Assembly: GCF_001422725.1 (NCBI RefSeq)
Contig: NZ_LMMA01000006.1
Location: 62,001 to 126,000 of the forward strand
Direction of reading: 5' to 3'
Length of the DNA: 64,000 nt
DNA from: Flavobacterium sp. Leaf82
GTDB taxonomy: Bacteria > Bacteroidota > Bacteroidia > Flavobacteriales > Flavobacteriaceae
Part shown: in pieces, positions 8,845-17,988 of the stretch
Position numbering within the stretch: position 1 is the first letter of the stretch
How the letters are laid out: every line of letters begins with the position of its first letter
Program-made: the position numbers and the translations under genes
The notes under the pieces: model-generated
What the model was told of the DNA's origin: nothing
Seen by the model: the letters and a program-made list of their open reading frames with translations, nothing else
Database searches by the model: none

Positions 8845-11800
8845 TTAGAATTTGACATTAAGTGTTATACCATAATTTCTTGTCAAAGGCATAGAAGCTC
8901 TTTCAAGTCCCTGAGCATTACTATTATTATAGTTTGACTCTGGATCTATATTAGGCACTTTGTCATAAATTGTCCATAAATTATGAGCAGAGAATGCTAA
9001 ACTAATCGATTGGAAAGGTGTTTTTTCGATATACGATTTTGGAAAATTATAGCTAAAAGAAATCGCTCTTAACTTTACAAAATCAGCATCGTATACAAAA
9101 TTTGATGTTACATCGCTATAACTTCTCCAGTAATCGTATGCAGAAACAGTTGTGTTTACAGGATTTCCGTTTGTATCTGTTCCTGAAACGGCAACTCCGC
9201 CTTCACGACCAGCAAGTGAAGCTTCAGATAATCCGTAACGCATTCCTAATTGGTTTGTTGCAGAATAAATTTCTCCTCCAAATTTAGCATCTACAAAAAC
9301 AGAAAGTGTGAAATTTTTATAAGAGAAATCATTTGAAAGTCCCATTGAAGTTGGCGCAACACCTTGTCCTGCAATAATTAAGTTTCCTCTAAGAAATTTA
9401 CCGCTTGGATCAAGTACAATGTTTCCGTTTGTATCTCTTAAATAATCATAAGCTTTGATTACTCCAAAAGGCTGTCCTTTTTCTAATACTACAGAAGCTC
9501 TTGCATCTCTGTTATCATCTAACAATTTTGTTGGAATTTTATCAGAAAGGTTAACAACTTCACTCTCGTTGTAAGCAAAATTATAACCAACACTCCAGCT
9601 AAAATTAGGTGTTTTTACTGCTTTTACATTTACGGCAAATTCAACACCCTGATTCAGGATTTCTCCCACATTGATTTTTGTAGTTCTGTAACCAGAAGCT
9701 TTAGAAATATCAGCATCAGCAATATCATTTGTTGTTCTTTTTTGGTAAAAAGTCAAATCTGTACTTAATCTGTTATTGAAGAATGTATTTTCAAAACCAA
9801 ATTCGATTGTACTTACATTATAAGGTTTTAAGAATTTGTTTGGAACCGTTTCTCCATTAACACCCAAAATTGGCTGACCTTGAGAATCTGTTTGTCCGTC
9901 TGGCGCAGTATACGTCAATGATAAAGCATACGCATCCGGCAAAGCTCCACCAACATTACCCCAACCAGCTCTAATTTTACCATAAGACATCCATTCCGGT
10001 AATTTAACTATTTCAGAATAAATAAAACTTGTACTCACAGATGGGTAAAAAGTACTGTTATTTGCAGGATCTAAAGTAGAAAACCAATCTTCACGACCTG
10101 TTAAACTAACATATAAGAAATCTTTATAACCTAAATCTGCTGAATAAAAAAGTGAATTTACTTCGCTTTCAGAAAATAATTTTTCTGTTTTTACAGGCTG
10201 AGTGTTTGCATAAAAATACTTGAACGGAACAATAAAGTTATTTCCTCTCATTTTAATACCACTCATTCTGTTATCCTGACGGTTTGCTCCAACAAAAGCA
10301 TCCAAAGAAAGATTTTTTACGATATCGCCTTTGTATCCTAAGTAACCTGAAGCATTAAACTCAGAACGGTTTTGAACGGTATTTTCATAAGCTCCACCAG
10401 GTGCATAGTTAATTCCGGTTGGTTCAATTTCTGTAAATTCATAATTAATATCATCAATACCAACGACAGCTTTTGCGTAAATTTTATCGGTAATATTATA
10501 ATTTACTTTTGCCGAACCTATAAAACGTTTTCTAAGATCGTTATTCAGGGTTTCCTGTGTTGCAAAATATGGATTTGTCTGATATACATTTGATTGAAAA
10601 TAATCTGCTTCTCCTCCATTTTCATCATATGCATTGCTGATCCATCTAATATCTGTTCCCGGAGTCATAAAAGTAACCGGAAAAGATGGGTTTCTTGGAG
10701 AATCATTCAAATAAGGTCTGTTATGGCTTTTCTCAGAAATATACTGTGCGTTTGTCTCGATACTTACCTTTTTATTTGGTGCCGAATTTAAACTTAAAGT
10801 CACGTTATTTCTTCCAAAGTTAGTTCCCGGCAAAATAGATTCATCTTTCGTATTTCCAAAAGACAACCTGAAATTAGTTGTTTCGTTTCCTCCGGAAATT
10901 GCTAAAGTATTACTGAAAGAATATCCGGTTCTGTAGAAATTTTTAACGTTATCCTGTCCGTAAGCCTGATATGGTCTTGTAATTCCATCGATACCAAGAG
11001 ACGGAGTTCCGTCATATTTATCTCCCCAGGCAAAATAGTAAGAATCTCCAAGTTCCTGTGCGTTTGCAAATCTTGTTGCAACACCATTTACAGGCGCTCC
11101 CGCTCCGTATTGATCTTGCCAATGTAAAAGAGTTGCCGGTGTATTGAAGGTAGAATTTGTACTAAAATCTACTCCAATTCCTGTTCCGCTTTTTCCTTTT
11201 TTAGTCGTAATTAAGATAACACCGTTTGATCCTCTGTATCCGTAAAGTGCAGAAGCCGCACTACCTTTAAGTACTGACATCGAAGCGATATCATCCGGAT
11301 TAAAAGAAGACATACCATCTCCTTTATCAGCTCCACCGTACATTCCGGCATTTCCTTGCTGGCTATTATCAATTGGAATACCGTCTACAACATACAAAGG
11401 CTGATTAAGACCAGAAGCCGATGTTGCTCCACGAATTACAACACGGCTCGAACCTGAAGGTCCTGAAACCGGTGCAGAAACGTTAACTCCGGCAATTTTT
11501 CCCTGAAGGGCATTTCCTAAGTTGATTTCTTTATTCTTGGTCAGCTCGTCTCCTTTTAGTTCTCCAACTGCATAACCCAAACTTTTCTTTTGTTTCTTAA
11601 CCCCAAAGGAAGTTACTACAACATCTTTTAGTTCTTGTGTATTTTCGATCAGGACAACAGCAACTCTGTTTTCATTTTCCTGAAGCACTACTAATTTTGA
11701 TGCAAAACCAATAGATGATACGTTCAATGTAACCTTTCCTTCCGGAACATTCATTTTAAACCGGCCTTCAGCATCTGTAATTGCACTAAACGGTTTTCCC

Positions 11801-11940
11801 TGAACCTCTATCGATGCAGCAACAATTCCCTTGTTCTCTGCATCAGCCACTATGCCTGTTATTAATCGGTTTTGGGCAACAGCTCCTAAGCTGCTCAACA
11901 ATACCATTCCTAACACTGCCAATATTCGTTTCATAAGCAT
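8845..11940 (-). CDS. SusC/RagA-family TonB-dependent glycan transporter
   Basis: A 1031-residue outer-membrane transporter that imports oligosaccharides with energy from TonB. After a signal peptide (1-23, ending AVAQ) come a carboxypeptidase-regulatory-like domain (about 28-100), the SusC linker VTSFGVKKQKKSLGYAV and a plug (about 120-230, with RGATSASGLNQPLYVVDG). A 22-strand barrel ends in the aromatic-terminated NVKF. An alternative ATG lies two codons in (11934). The upstream 285 bp hold a near-perfect LacI-type palindrome at 12146-12169, so repression by the adjacent LacI-family protein is likely. Confidence 0.95.
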   Translation of the reverse strand: MLMKRILAVLGMVLLSSLGAVAQNRLITGIVADAENKGIVAASIEVQGKPFSAITDAEGRFKMNVPEGKVTLNVSSIGFASKLVVLQENENRVAVVLIENTQELKDVVVTSFGVKKQKKSLGYAVGELKGDELTKNKEINLGNALQGKIAGVNVSAPVSGPSGSSRVVIRGATSASGLNQPLYVVDGIPIDNSQQGNAGMYGGADKGDGMSSFNPDDIASMSVLKGSAASALYGYRGSNGVILITTKKGKSGTGIGVDFSTNSTFNTPATLLHWQDQYGAGAPVNGVATRFANAQELGDSYYFAWGDKYDGTPSLGIDGITRPYQAYGQDNVKNFYRTGYSFSNTLAISGGNETTNFRLSFGNTKDESILPGTNFGRNNVTLSLNSAPNKKVSIETNAQYISEKSHNRPYLNDSPRNPSFPVTFMTPGTDIRWISNAYDENGGEADYFQSNVYQTNPYFATQETLNNDLRKRFIGSAKVNYNITDKIYAKAVVGIDDINYEFTEIEPTGINYAPGGAYENTVQNRSEFNASGYLGYKGDIVKNLSLDAFVGANRQDNRMSGIKMRGNNFIVPFKYFYANTQPVKTEKLFSESEVNSLFYSADLGYKDFLYVSLTGREDWFSTLDPANNSTFYPSVSTSFIYSEIVKLPEWMSYGKIRAGWGNVGGALPDAYALSLTYTAPDGQTDSQGQPILGVNGETVPNKFLKPYNVSTIEFGFENTFFNNRLSTDLTFYQKRTTNDIADADISKASGYRTTKINVGEILNQGVEFAVNVKAVKTPNFSWSVGYNFAYNESEVVNLSDKIPTKLLDDNRDARASVVLEKGQPFGVIKAYDYLRDTNGNIVLDPSGKFLRGNLIIAGQGVAPTSMGLSNDFSYKNFTLSVFVDAKFGGEIYSATNQLGMRYGLSEASLAGREGGVAVSGTDTNGNPVNTTVSAYDYWRSYSDVTSNFVYDADFVKLRAISFSYNFPKSYIEKTPFQSISLAFSAHNLWTIYDKVPNIDPESNYNNSNAQGLERASMPLTRNYGITLNVKF

Positions 11941-12116
11941 TTTTTTTTGGTTATTTGTTTTGATTTTGTTTTAACGTGATTGTTTTTAAAAATTAATAAA
12001 AATTTGAACTCAATTTTAATATGGTATTCTAAGATCTCCATCTTTAAATACTATGTTTTTATAATAATATTTCCTGTTGTTATTGAAGAAATCGATATAG
12101 TAAACTGTTCAAAAAA

Positions 12117-12133
12117 AAACTGATTATCAGTTT
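12117..12133. promoter_or_regulatory. Perfect palindrome upstream of susC
   Basis: AAACTGATTATCAGTTT is a perfect 17-bp palindrome between lacI and susC, 13 bp on the susC side of the putative LacI operator. It could be a second regulator site or the stem of a weak lacI terminator. A poly-A run sits beside it (12112-12119). Confidence 0.35.
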
Positions 12134-12145
12134 GCTTTTTCTAAA

Positions 12146-12169
12146 TTTTACTAAAACGATTTAGTAAAA
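12146..12169. promoter_or_regulatory. LacI-type operator upstream of susC
   Basis: A 24-bp palindrome with one mismatched pair, core ACTAAAACGATTTAGT. The central CG and the arm sequence match two other sites, at 13302-13317 before lacI and 16971-16990 before the GH97 gene. LacI-family dimers typically bind such CG-centred palindromes. It lies about 205 bp upstream of the susC start. Confidence 0.7.
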
Positions 12170-12225
12170 TGAATAAAAAAAAACGAAACGTTTCTTTTCT
12201 TTTTTATTCTTCTTAATATCTTAAA

Positions 12226-13236
12226 TTAAACTGACTCTCTAATAATCAATTTCCCTTTTTTAAGACTTTTTTCTACTTCAAATTTTCCCATATCAGTCAT
12301 CTGACTCATCAATAATTGTATCGATTTTACAGCAATATCTTCAATAGGCTGTGCAATAACCGTTATTGCGGGTGTATGCAGCTTAAAACTGTCATGATCA
12401 TCAAAACTAATAACTGCAATATCTTCAGGAATCCTGATTCCCATTCCTTTAAAAGCCTGAAGACCTGCTAATCCCATATAATTCGTCAGGAATAAAACGG
12501 CATCAATATTTGGATTTTTTTCTAAAAAACGGGCTATTGTTGCAATTCTGGTTTCTTCATTGCTGTAGTAATCCATATGAAGCACAAGTGATTCATTATA
12601 AATTCCTGCTTCTTTCAAGGCATCGCGACAGCCATCTTCTCGTAACTTCATCTGAATCATTTCTGACTCATTGTTTACAACGGCAATATTTTTACAACCT
12701 TTACTGATTATAAATTTTGTTGCCGTATTCGAGGCTTCATAATTATCCATTACAACATGACTTACTCTCTGACCGGGAAAATACCTGTCGACTAAAACTA
12801 CTGGTTTTTTCAGTTTTAAAAGAAGATCAATACTGTCTTCTAAATTTTCTGTTGGCGTAATAATAAAACCATCTACGTTTGCCTGCAAAAGACTATGTAT
12901 CAATTCTTGAGAACGTCCGTCATCTCCACCTGTACTACAATAAAAAACTCTATAATCAATGCTTTTAGCCTCATCTTCAATCACTCTGGCAAGATCTGCA
13001 AAGAACTGATTCGAAATATCTTCGACAATTAATCCTATCGATCTCGTCTTTCCGGTTCTAAGACTCGTGGCAATCATACTAGGTCGGTAATTGAGTTTTT
13101 CAGCAACTTGCTGTACTTTTTTAATTACCGCCGGGCTGATCCCCATTTTCTCGCCTTTATCATTAATGACAAAAGATACAGTAGATATAGACACTTGCGC
13201 CTCTGTGGCAATATCCTTAATAGTAATCTTTTTCAT
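12226..13236 (-). CDS. LacI-family transcriptional regulator of the glycan locus
   Basis: A 336-residue DNA-binding repressor. The helix-turn-helix and hinge occupy residues 1-60 (ITIKDIATEAQVSISTVSF). A periplasmic-binding-protein-like sensor domain fills 61-336 (RTGKTRSIGLIVEDISNQFF; later PEDIAVISFDDHDSF). It probably senses a sugar released by this locus. Its own promoter has a TATATTTG -7 box, with a palindrome covering the expected -33 region, so autoregulation is likely. Similar palindromes precede susC and the GH97 gene. LacI-type control is less common than HTCS or sigma/anti-sigma control for such loci but is known in Bacteroidota. Confidence 0.93.
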   Translation of the reverse strand: MKKITIKDIATEAQVSISTVSFVINDKGEKMGISPAVIKKVQQVAEKLNYRPSMIATSLRTGKTRSIGLIVEDISNQFFADLARVIEDEAKSIDYRVFYCSTGGDDGRSQELIHSLLQANVDGFIITPTENLEDSIDLLLKLKKPVVLVDRYFPGQRVSHVVMDNYEASNTATKFIISKGCKNIAVVNNESEMIQMKLREDGCRDALKEAGIYNESLVLHMDYYSNEETRIATIARFLEKNPNIDAVLFLTNYMGLAGLQAFKGMGIRIPEDIAVISFDDHDSFKLHTPAITVIAQPIEDIAVKSIQLLMSQMTDMGKFEVEKSLKKGKLIIRESV

Positions 13237-13278
13237 TGAATGAGTTAATTTTTTATTAAGCTGTTATTAATTATATCA

Positions 13279-13286
13279 CAAATATA
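13279..13286 (-). promoter_or_regulatory. -7 box of the lacI promoter
   Basis: TATATTTG on the minus strand matches the Bacteroidota -7 consensus TAnnTTTG, 43 nt before the ATG. The expected -33 position falls inside the palindrome at 13302-13317. Confidence 0.5.
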
Positions 13287-13301
13287 TAGATAAAAATAAT
13301 T

Positions 13302-13317
13302 ACTAAAACGATTTTGT
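13302..13317. promoter_or_regulatory. LacI-type operator at the lacI promoter
   Basis: ACTAAAACGATTTTGT, extended to an imperfect 22-bp palindrome over 13299-13320. It differs by one base from the susC-side core. It covers the place where the -33 element should be, as expected for autorepression. Confidence 0.65.
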
Positions 13318-13468
13318 AATTATTTTTTTAAACATATCATTTTTTTAAAGCTAATTATAAATACAATCATCAGCAATTATAGGTAATTTGAGGATAAATC
13401 GTTTTTTATCTTTTTTGAAGACATCTTTCCTTTTAATATGAATTATCTGTTATCCTGCCTATTTATAA

Positions 13469-13504
13469 TAAAAAAGTCGCAAAGCTTTAATTTACTTTGC
13501 GACT
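13469..13504 (-). terminator. Terminator after manA
   Basis: AGTCGCAAAG and CTTTGCGACT form perfect 10-bp arms around a 10-nt loop. A run of A on the plus strand gives a U-tract for minus-strand transcripts. It lies 36 bp after the manA stop. Confidence 0.75.
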
Positions 13505-13540
13505 CTGTATTTAATTTAGAAATCTAAAGTTATCTATTAG

Positions 13541-14509
13541 TTACGAAATAAATACTTCCAGGATTGACGCTGAACCTTCTAAAACATAACTGCGTATGTC
13601 AGCAGGAATCAAAACCGTATCTCCTTTTTTATATTGATACGTTACGTTTCCGTATCTAATTTCAAAAGATCCCTCGATACACATATATACCGTAAAAGTT
13701 TCACCGTTTTTATTTGCATCAATCTTTCCGTCAAGCGGAATAAAATTAGTGGTGAAATAAGGACAATCAACTACTACGTTGGATTGATTTACTTCTTTTT
13801 CGTATTTTTTATACGTATCTACTTTATTGTAATTGATAGCATCAAGTGCTAAATCAACATGCAATTCTCGTTTATTTCCCTGCGCATCTACCCTGTCAAA
13901 ATCATATAAACGGTATGTAATATCAGATGTTTGCTGAATTTCTGCAACAACCAATCCTGCACCAATTGCATGGACAGTTCCGGTTTCCAAAAAGAAAACG
14001 TCTCCGGCTTTTGCTTTTACATCATCCAGAATAGAAACTAAAGTTTTATTATTTAGATTCTCCAGATATTCTTCTTTGCTTGAATCTTCTTTAAAACCTA
14101 CAATAATCCTTGCGTCCTGATCTGCCTGCATTACGTACCACATTTCTGTCTTTCCAAAAGAATTATGGCGTTCTTTTGCCAGTTTATCATTAGGGTGAAC
14201 TTGTATCGACAAATCTTCACGCGCATCAAGATATTTAAACAATAAAGGAAACTGATTCCCAAATCGCTCGTAAACTTTCGTTCCTAAAATTTCATTTGGT
14301 GACTCATTGATTAATTCTGTCAATGATTTTCCTTTTAATTCTCCGTTAGCGACTACACTTACATCACCTTCGACAGTAGACAATTCCCAGCTTTCTCCGG
14401 TAATATTAGACGTAATTGGTTTATTAAGAACCGTTTTTAATTTTTCGCCTCCCCAGATTCTGTCTTTCAGAATTGGCTCAAATTGTAAAGGATAAATTTT
14501 TATGCTCAT
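13541..14509 (-). CDS. manA: Mannose-6-phosphate isomerase, class I
   Basis: A 322-residue cytoplasmic zinc enzyme that interconverts mannose-6-phosphate and fructose-6-phosphate, the length of the short Bacillus-like class I form. Zinc-ligand motifs are visible: SIQVHPND (Gln and His, about 100-107), GKTEMWYVM (Glu, about 120) and TGTVHAIGAG (His, about 175). The C-terminal cupin reads KKGDTVLIPADI. It sits between the GH97 gene and the lacI gene, with a terminator after it. In this locus it would route mannose freed by the GH92, GH125 and GH2 enzymes into glycolysis. Confidence 0.95.
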   Translation of the reverse strand: MSIKIYPLQFEPILKDRIWGGEKLKTVLNKPITSNITGESWELSTVEGDVSVVANGELKGKSLTELINESPNEILGTKVYERFGNQFPLLFKYLDAREDLSIQVHPNDKLAKERHNSFGKTEMWYVMQADQDARIIVGFKEDSSKEEYLENLNNKTLVSILDDVKAKAGDVFFLETGTVHAIGAGLVVAEIQQTSDITYRLYDFDRVDAQGNKRELHVDLALDAINYNKVDTYKKYEKEVNQSNVVVDCPYFTTNFIPLDGKIDANKNGETFTVYMCIEGSFEIRYGNVTYQYKKGDTVLIPADIRSYVLEGSASILEVFIS

Positions 14510-14846
14510 TTTTTTATGTTTTTTAAATTAATATCTAGTTTGTTTTTTGCCACGAATTACAGGAATTTTCATGAATTATTTTGACTCATTTAAATAATAA
14601 ATGTGTTTAATCTGTGGCTAATTTTTTCTCTCTCAGATTTGGCAAATTAAGCAGATTTTTTGAATTATTTTTCTCCAACTCTATTTGCAAGAAGACAAAA
14701 TCTTTTTAATCTTTCTAATCTGTGGCTAAACTTTTTTCTCTAGCAGATTTAGCAGATTTTTTTTCAAACAACAACAGAAAATCCGTTTTTATCCGTGTTT
14801 TCGCTTTAACGAATCCGTGTCATCCGCGTACCATTTCTCAAACCAT
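14510..14846. repeat. Gap of degenerate AATCTGTGGC / CACGAATT repeats
   Basis: The 337-bp gap contains no gene. It has TTGCCACGAATTACAGGAAT (14549-14568) and two degenerate copies of a roughly 60-bp block built from AATCTGTGGCTAA and GCAGATTT (about 14609-14662 and 14714-14765). It ends with ATCCGTGTT and AATCCGTGTCATCCGCG (14789-14829). The same words occur at 4895, 22366 and 44985. Confidence 0.5.
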
Positions 14847-16949
14847 TTATTTTATAGAAATAGCCACACCACCGCTTGAAGCTAATTTTTGTTTTAGTTT
14901 CGTTTTACTGTTTACAGTTACTTTTCGAATATTGTAGGATTGCGGATTGGTTTTATAATCTGCCGTTTTTCCGTCTTCATAAATTGTAGCTGTATATGAT
15001 TTTCCAGCAGGAAGAAAACTAAAATCAATTGTAGCAATCCGTGCATTTTCATCCGTGATTCCGCCTACAAACCATTCTTGTTTTCCTTTGGTTTTTCTGG
15101 CAATTGTAATATAATCACCGGGTTCTGCTTCAAGGATATAAGTTTCATCCCAATCCAGCGCAACATCTTTTATAAACTGAAATGCATCATTAAAACGGAT
15201 ATAATTCTCCGGTAAATCAGCCGCCATTTGCAACGGACTGTACATAGTAACATACAATGCCAATTGCTTGACAAGAGTTGTACTCAGCTTATTTTTTTTA
15301 GATCCGTAAACCGATAAATCTCCCTGAAAAATTCCCGGTGTATAATCCATCGGTCCGCCCATTAATCGTGTAAAAGGCAAAATTGTAGTGTGATCCGGAT
15401 GAATTCCCTCCATAGATTCAAACTCAGTTCCGCGCGCTGATTCCTGCGCAAACCAGTTAGGATATGTTCTGTGCAAACCCGTAGGTCGAACTGCTTCATG
15501 AGAATCTACCATGATTTTGTGTTTTGCAGCTTCTTTGGCAACATATGCATAATGATTCACCATTTGCTGCCCGTCATGATGTTCTCCCCTCGGGATAATT
15601 GGACCTACATATCCCGTTTTTACAGCGTTATAATTATTATCGACCATAAAATTTAAGGCATCATTTAATTGTCGCTCATATTCTGATGTGGAAGATGTTG
15701 TTTCATGGTGCATAATAATTTTCACGTTCTTTTTACTGGCATAATCACTAAGATCTTTTACATCAAAATCCGGATATGCTTTTGTAAAACTATAAATGCG
15801 TTCTTTTTTAAAGGCCGTATTGTCTTCCCAACCCTCATTCCATCCTTCGACCAAAACGGCATCAAAACCATTTGTTGCTGCAAAATCTATATACTCTTTT
15901 ACATGTTTAGTATTGGCTCCGTGCGTTTTATTTGGTTTTAATTTAGCAAAATCCGTTGCTCCAATAACCACATCCTGATTGTCTGAATATGCCCAGGTCG
16001 AACCTCCGCCAGTAAAATATTCCCACCAAACCCCAATGTATTTAACGGGTTTAATCCAGGAAGTATCATCAAAATTACAAGGTTCGTTTAAGTTTAAAAT
16101 CATTTTTGAAGCCAGAATATTTCTTGCGTCATCACTTACAACAATCGTTCTCCAGGGCGTAAAACTTCCCGTTTGAATATAACCTTTATTGCCAACCGCA
16201 TCCGGAACAAGATGAGAACTCAATGAGAAAGTTTTATCATCGACATTAAGGCACATTGCTGGATAATTTTTCAGGGCTGCTTCGTGAATATTGATATAAA
16301 GATTATCATTTGTTTTAATCATCAAAGGCGTTTGAGTGGCAAGATTTTTAGTGGTTGATTGTGCTGCAAGCGGAACATGTGTAGCGTTGTAAACCAAAGA
16401 CTGCATCTTGGATATTTTTGATGTTGTATAACTGTATTCGTTTGTATCATAATCTCCCGGAATCCAGAAAAGTTTATGATCTCCGGTTAAGTTAAACTCT
16501 GTTGTTTCTTCCTGAATGATAAAGTGGCGCAAATTATCCTGTATCGGAAATTCATATCTAAAACCCAATCCATCATTAAACAATCGGAAATAGATCGAAA
16601 GTTTTCGTTTGCTTTTTCCCTGAACCAGATCAGCACGTAATTCATTGTAGTGATTTTGTATTTCTTTTTGTTCGCCTAAAACCGGTTTCCATGTACTGTT
16701 TTCTGACTGAAACTTTGTTGCTGCTATCTCAAAATCTTCATTCAGCAAGATGTCAGACTTTATAACAAAGCCCAATTTGCTTTCTTTAAGCACTTCTTTG
16801 TTCTTATAATTAAGAGTATAAATTGGAGTTCCTGCTGCATTTAAATGAAATGTCAAAGTCAAATTTCCATCTGGAGATTTAAGTTCCTGAGCATTTATAA
16901 ATGCAGTAGAAATAATACTAAAGAAAAACGTTAAGAGTATATTTTTCAT
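14847..16949 (-). CDS. GH97 alpha-glucosidase, inverting SusB type
   Basis: A 700-residue exported enzyme (signal peptide 1-21 from MKNILL) that hydrolyses alpha-glucosides. I chose the ATG at 16949; a longer TTG start at 16967 lies against the operator. The GH97 N domain covers about 22-270, the barrel about 280-600 and the C domain about 610-700. Glutamates in MHHETT, SHEAVRPTG, FAQESARG and GTEFES keep exactly the spacing 69, 18 and 6 of Glu439, 508, 526 and 532 in Bacteroides SusB. This predicts the inverting, calcium-dependent mechanism. A perfect LacI-type palindrome lies 22 nt before the start. It may remove glucose caps from high-mannose glycans or act on starch. Confidence 0.93.
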   Translation of the reverse strand: MKNILLTFFFSIISTAFINAQELKSPDGNLTLTFHLNAAGTPIYTLNYKNKEVLKESKLGFVIKSDILLNEDFEIAATKFQSENSTWKPVLGEQKEIQNHYNELRADLVQGKSKRKLSIYFRLFNDGLGFRYEFPIQDNLRHFIIQEETTEFNLTGDHKLFWIPGDYDTNEYSYTTSKISKMQSLVYNATHVPLAAQSTTKNLATQTPLMIKTNDNLYINIHEAALKNYPAMCLNVDDKTFSLSSHLVPDAVGNKGYIQTGSFTPWRTIVVSDDARNILASKMILNLNEPCNFDDTSWIKPVKYIGVWWEYFTGGGSTWAYSDNQDVVIGATDFAKLKPNKTHGANTKHVKEYIDFAATNGFDAVLVEGWNEGWEDNTAFKKERIYSFTKAYPDFDVKDLSDYASKKNVKIIMHHETTSSTSEYERQLNDALNFMVDNNYNAVKTGYVGPIIPRGEHHDGQQMVNHYAYVAKEAAKHKIMVDSHEAVRPTGLHRTYPNWFAQESARGTEFESMEGIHPDHTTILPFTRLMGGPMDYTPGIFQGDLSVYGSKKNKLSTTLVKQLALYVTMYSPLQMAADLPENYIRFNDAFQFIKDVALDWDETYILEAEPGDYITIARKTKGKQEWFVGGITDENARIATIDFSFLPAGKSYTATIYEDGKTADYKTNPQSYNIRKVTVNSKTKLKQKLASSGGVAISIK

Positions 16950-16970
16950 AATTAAAGAAAGTTTCAAGAA

Positions 16971-16990
16971 TTGCTAAATCGATTTAGCAA
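16971..16990. promoter_or_regulatory. LacI-type operator before the GH97 gene
   Basis: TTGCTAAATCGATTTAGCAA is a perfect 20-bp palindrome with the same CTAAA-n-CG-n-TTTAG architecture as the sites near susC and lacI. It overlaps a -7-like TATGTTTG (minus strand, 16988-16995), a good position for repression. Confidence 0.72.
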
Positions 16991-16995
16991 ACATA
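16988..16995 (-). promoter_or_regulatory. -7 box candidate for the GH97 gene
   Basis: TATGTTTG on the minus strand fits TAnnTTTG. The nearest upstream TTG (17021-17023) is 25 bp away, slightly longer than usual. It overlaps the operator. Confidence 0.4.
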
Positions 16996-17137
16996 ATAAA
17001 ATTTATGAAATGGAATTATCCAAAGGAGAAAAAATCGGGAATTATGGGTTTTTCTCCACTAAATAGTCAAAAAAATTAGACAAATAATATCTTCCATTTT
17101 AAATGAAAACTTCCGATAAACGGATTTATTCAATTCA

Positions 17138-17491
17138 TTATTCCTTTATATTTTGAGAATCGGCAATTAGAATTTCGTTAAGCTCACTTAACAATTCAAA
17201 CTCATCCAAAGGAAACATTTCAAGTGCAGTTTCTAACATAAGTGCCACGTTTATAGCATTTTTATTTGTATCAGAAATTATATGCGCTTCATGATCTATC
17301 GCCAAAATGCATAATTTTAATAAGTCAGTAATGGCACAGCCCAACTCAAAATAATTTAAAAACTTAATCTTAGCCGTATATATTCCTGTTTTATCTACAG
17401 ATGAATTGACGTTGTTGAAATAACGGGCGTTTAATATTCTTAGATCTTCTAACGTTTTAATTGAATTTGCTTCCATGTTTTTTTTCTGCAT
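17138..17491 (-). CDS. Unknown small helical protein
   Basis: 117 residues, unrecognised. No signal peptide or membrane segment is seen. The second half is rich in leucine and acidic residues and looks helical (ALEMFPLDEFELLSELNEIL). An alternative ATG (MEANSIKTLEDL) lies five codons in, at 17476, and may be the true start. It stands alone between the GH97 gene and a repeat-filled gap. Soluble and cytoplasmic by appearance; no function can be proposed. Confidence 0.6.
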   Translation of the reverse strand: MQKKNMEANSIKTLEDLRILNARYFNNVNSSVDKTGIYTAKIKFLNYFELGCAITDLLKLCILAIDHEAHIISDTNKNAINVALMLETALEMFPLDEFELLSELNEILIADSQNIKE

Positions 17492-17988
17492 AGTTCAGAA
17501 GATTTATTCACAATAACAGGAACGTATTTAACTGGATTTATATGTTTTTATATTTTTGACTACTTACTTACAAATAAAAATTATCTGGCAATAAACAATT
17601 TAAAACTCTGAAAGAGTCTTAGCAATAGCATGGTGCGAAGCACTATAAAAAAACGATTTCTATTTTAACCCTGAAAGGGTGAAAGTATAATTACACAAGA
17701 AACATTCAACATAATCTACATAGTATTTACCTATTTGCTTTTCCCCTTTCAGGGTAATCCAACTTTTAATTTAATTCGTAGTACGATGCACTACGCTACT
17801 GCTTTTTAAGCTTTGAGCTTATTTGGTAAAGACTTTAAAAACTTTTGTTTAAAAATCAGGATATTGCTGTTTATATCTGATTGATAAATTTGTTTTGTCA
17901 TCTAATAAGGTCGAAAAAATATGAAACAAAAAAAAAGACTTCCCAATTAAGAAAGTCTTTTTTAATATTTAAGAAGCGTAAATTTGGC
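17492..17988. repeat. Repeat-rich gap with CCCTGAAAGGG hairpins
   Basis: No gene in 497 bp. Short palindromes are scattered through it: ACTCTGAAAGAGT (17605-17617), ACCCTGAAAGGGT (17668-17680), its near inverse CCCCTTTCAGGGT (17753-17765), and GTAGTACGATGCACTAC (about 17779-17795). They share the form of the hairpins at 20313-20427 and look like a dispersed flavobacterial palindrome family. The terminator of the next gene lies at 17931-17963. Confidence 0.55.
17931..17963 (-). terminator. Terminator after the 17989-18294 gene
   Basis: AAAGACTT and AAGTCTTT pair around CCCAATTAAGA, with A-runs and T-runs on both sides. It lies 26 bp past the stop on the minus strand. Confidence 0.65.

Noticed and set aside
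12185..12194. GAAACGTTTC as a fourth LacI operator
   Set aside because: It is a perfect CG-centred palindrome but lacks the CTAAA/TTTAG arms of the other three sites and lies 31 bp behind the lacI stop in a poly-A tract.
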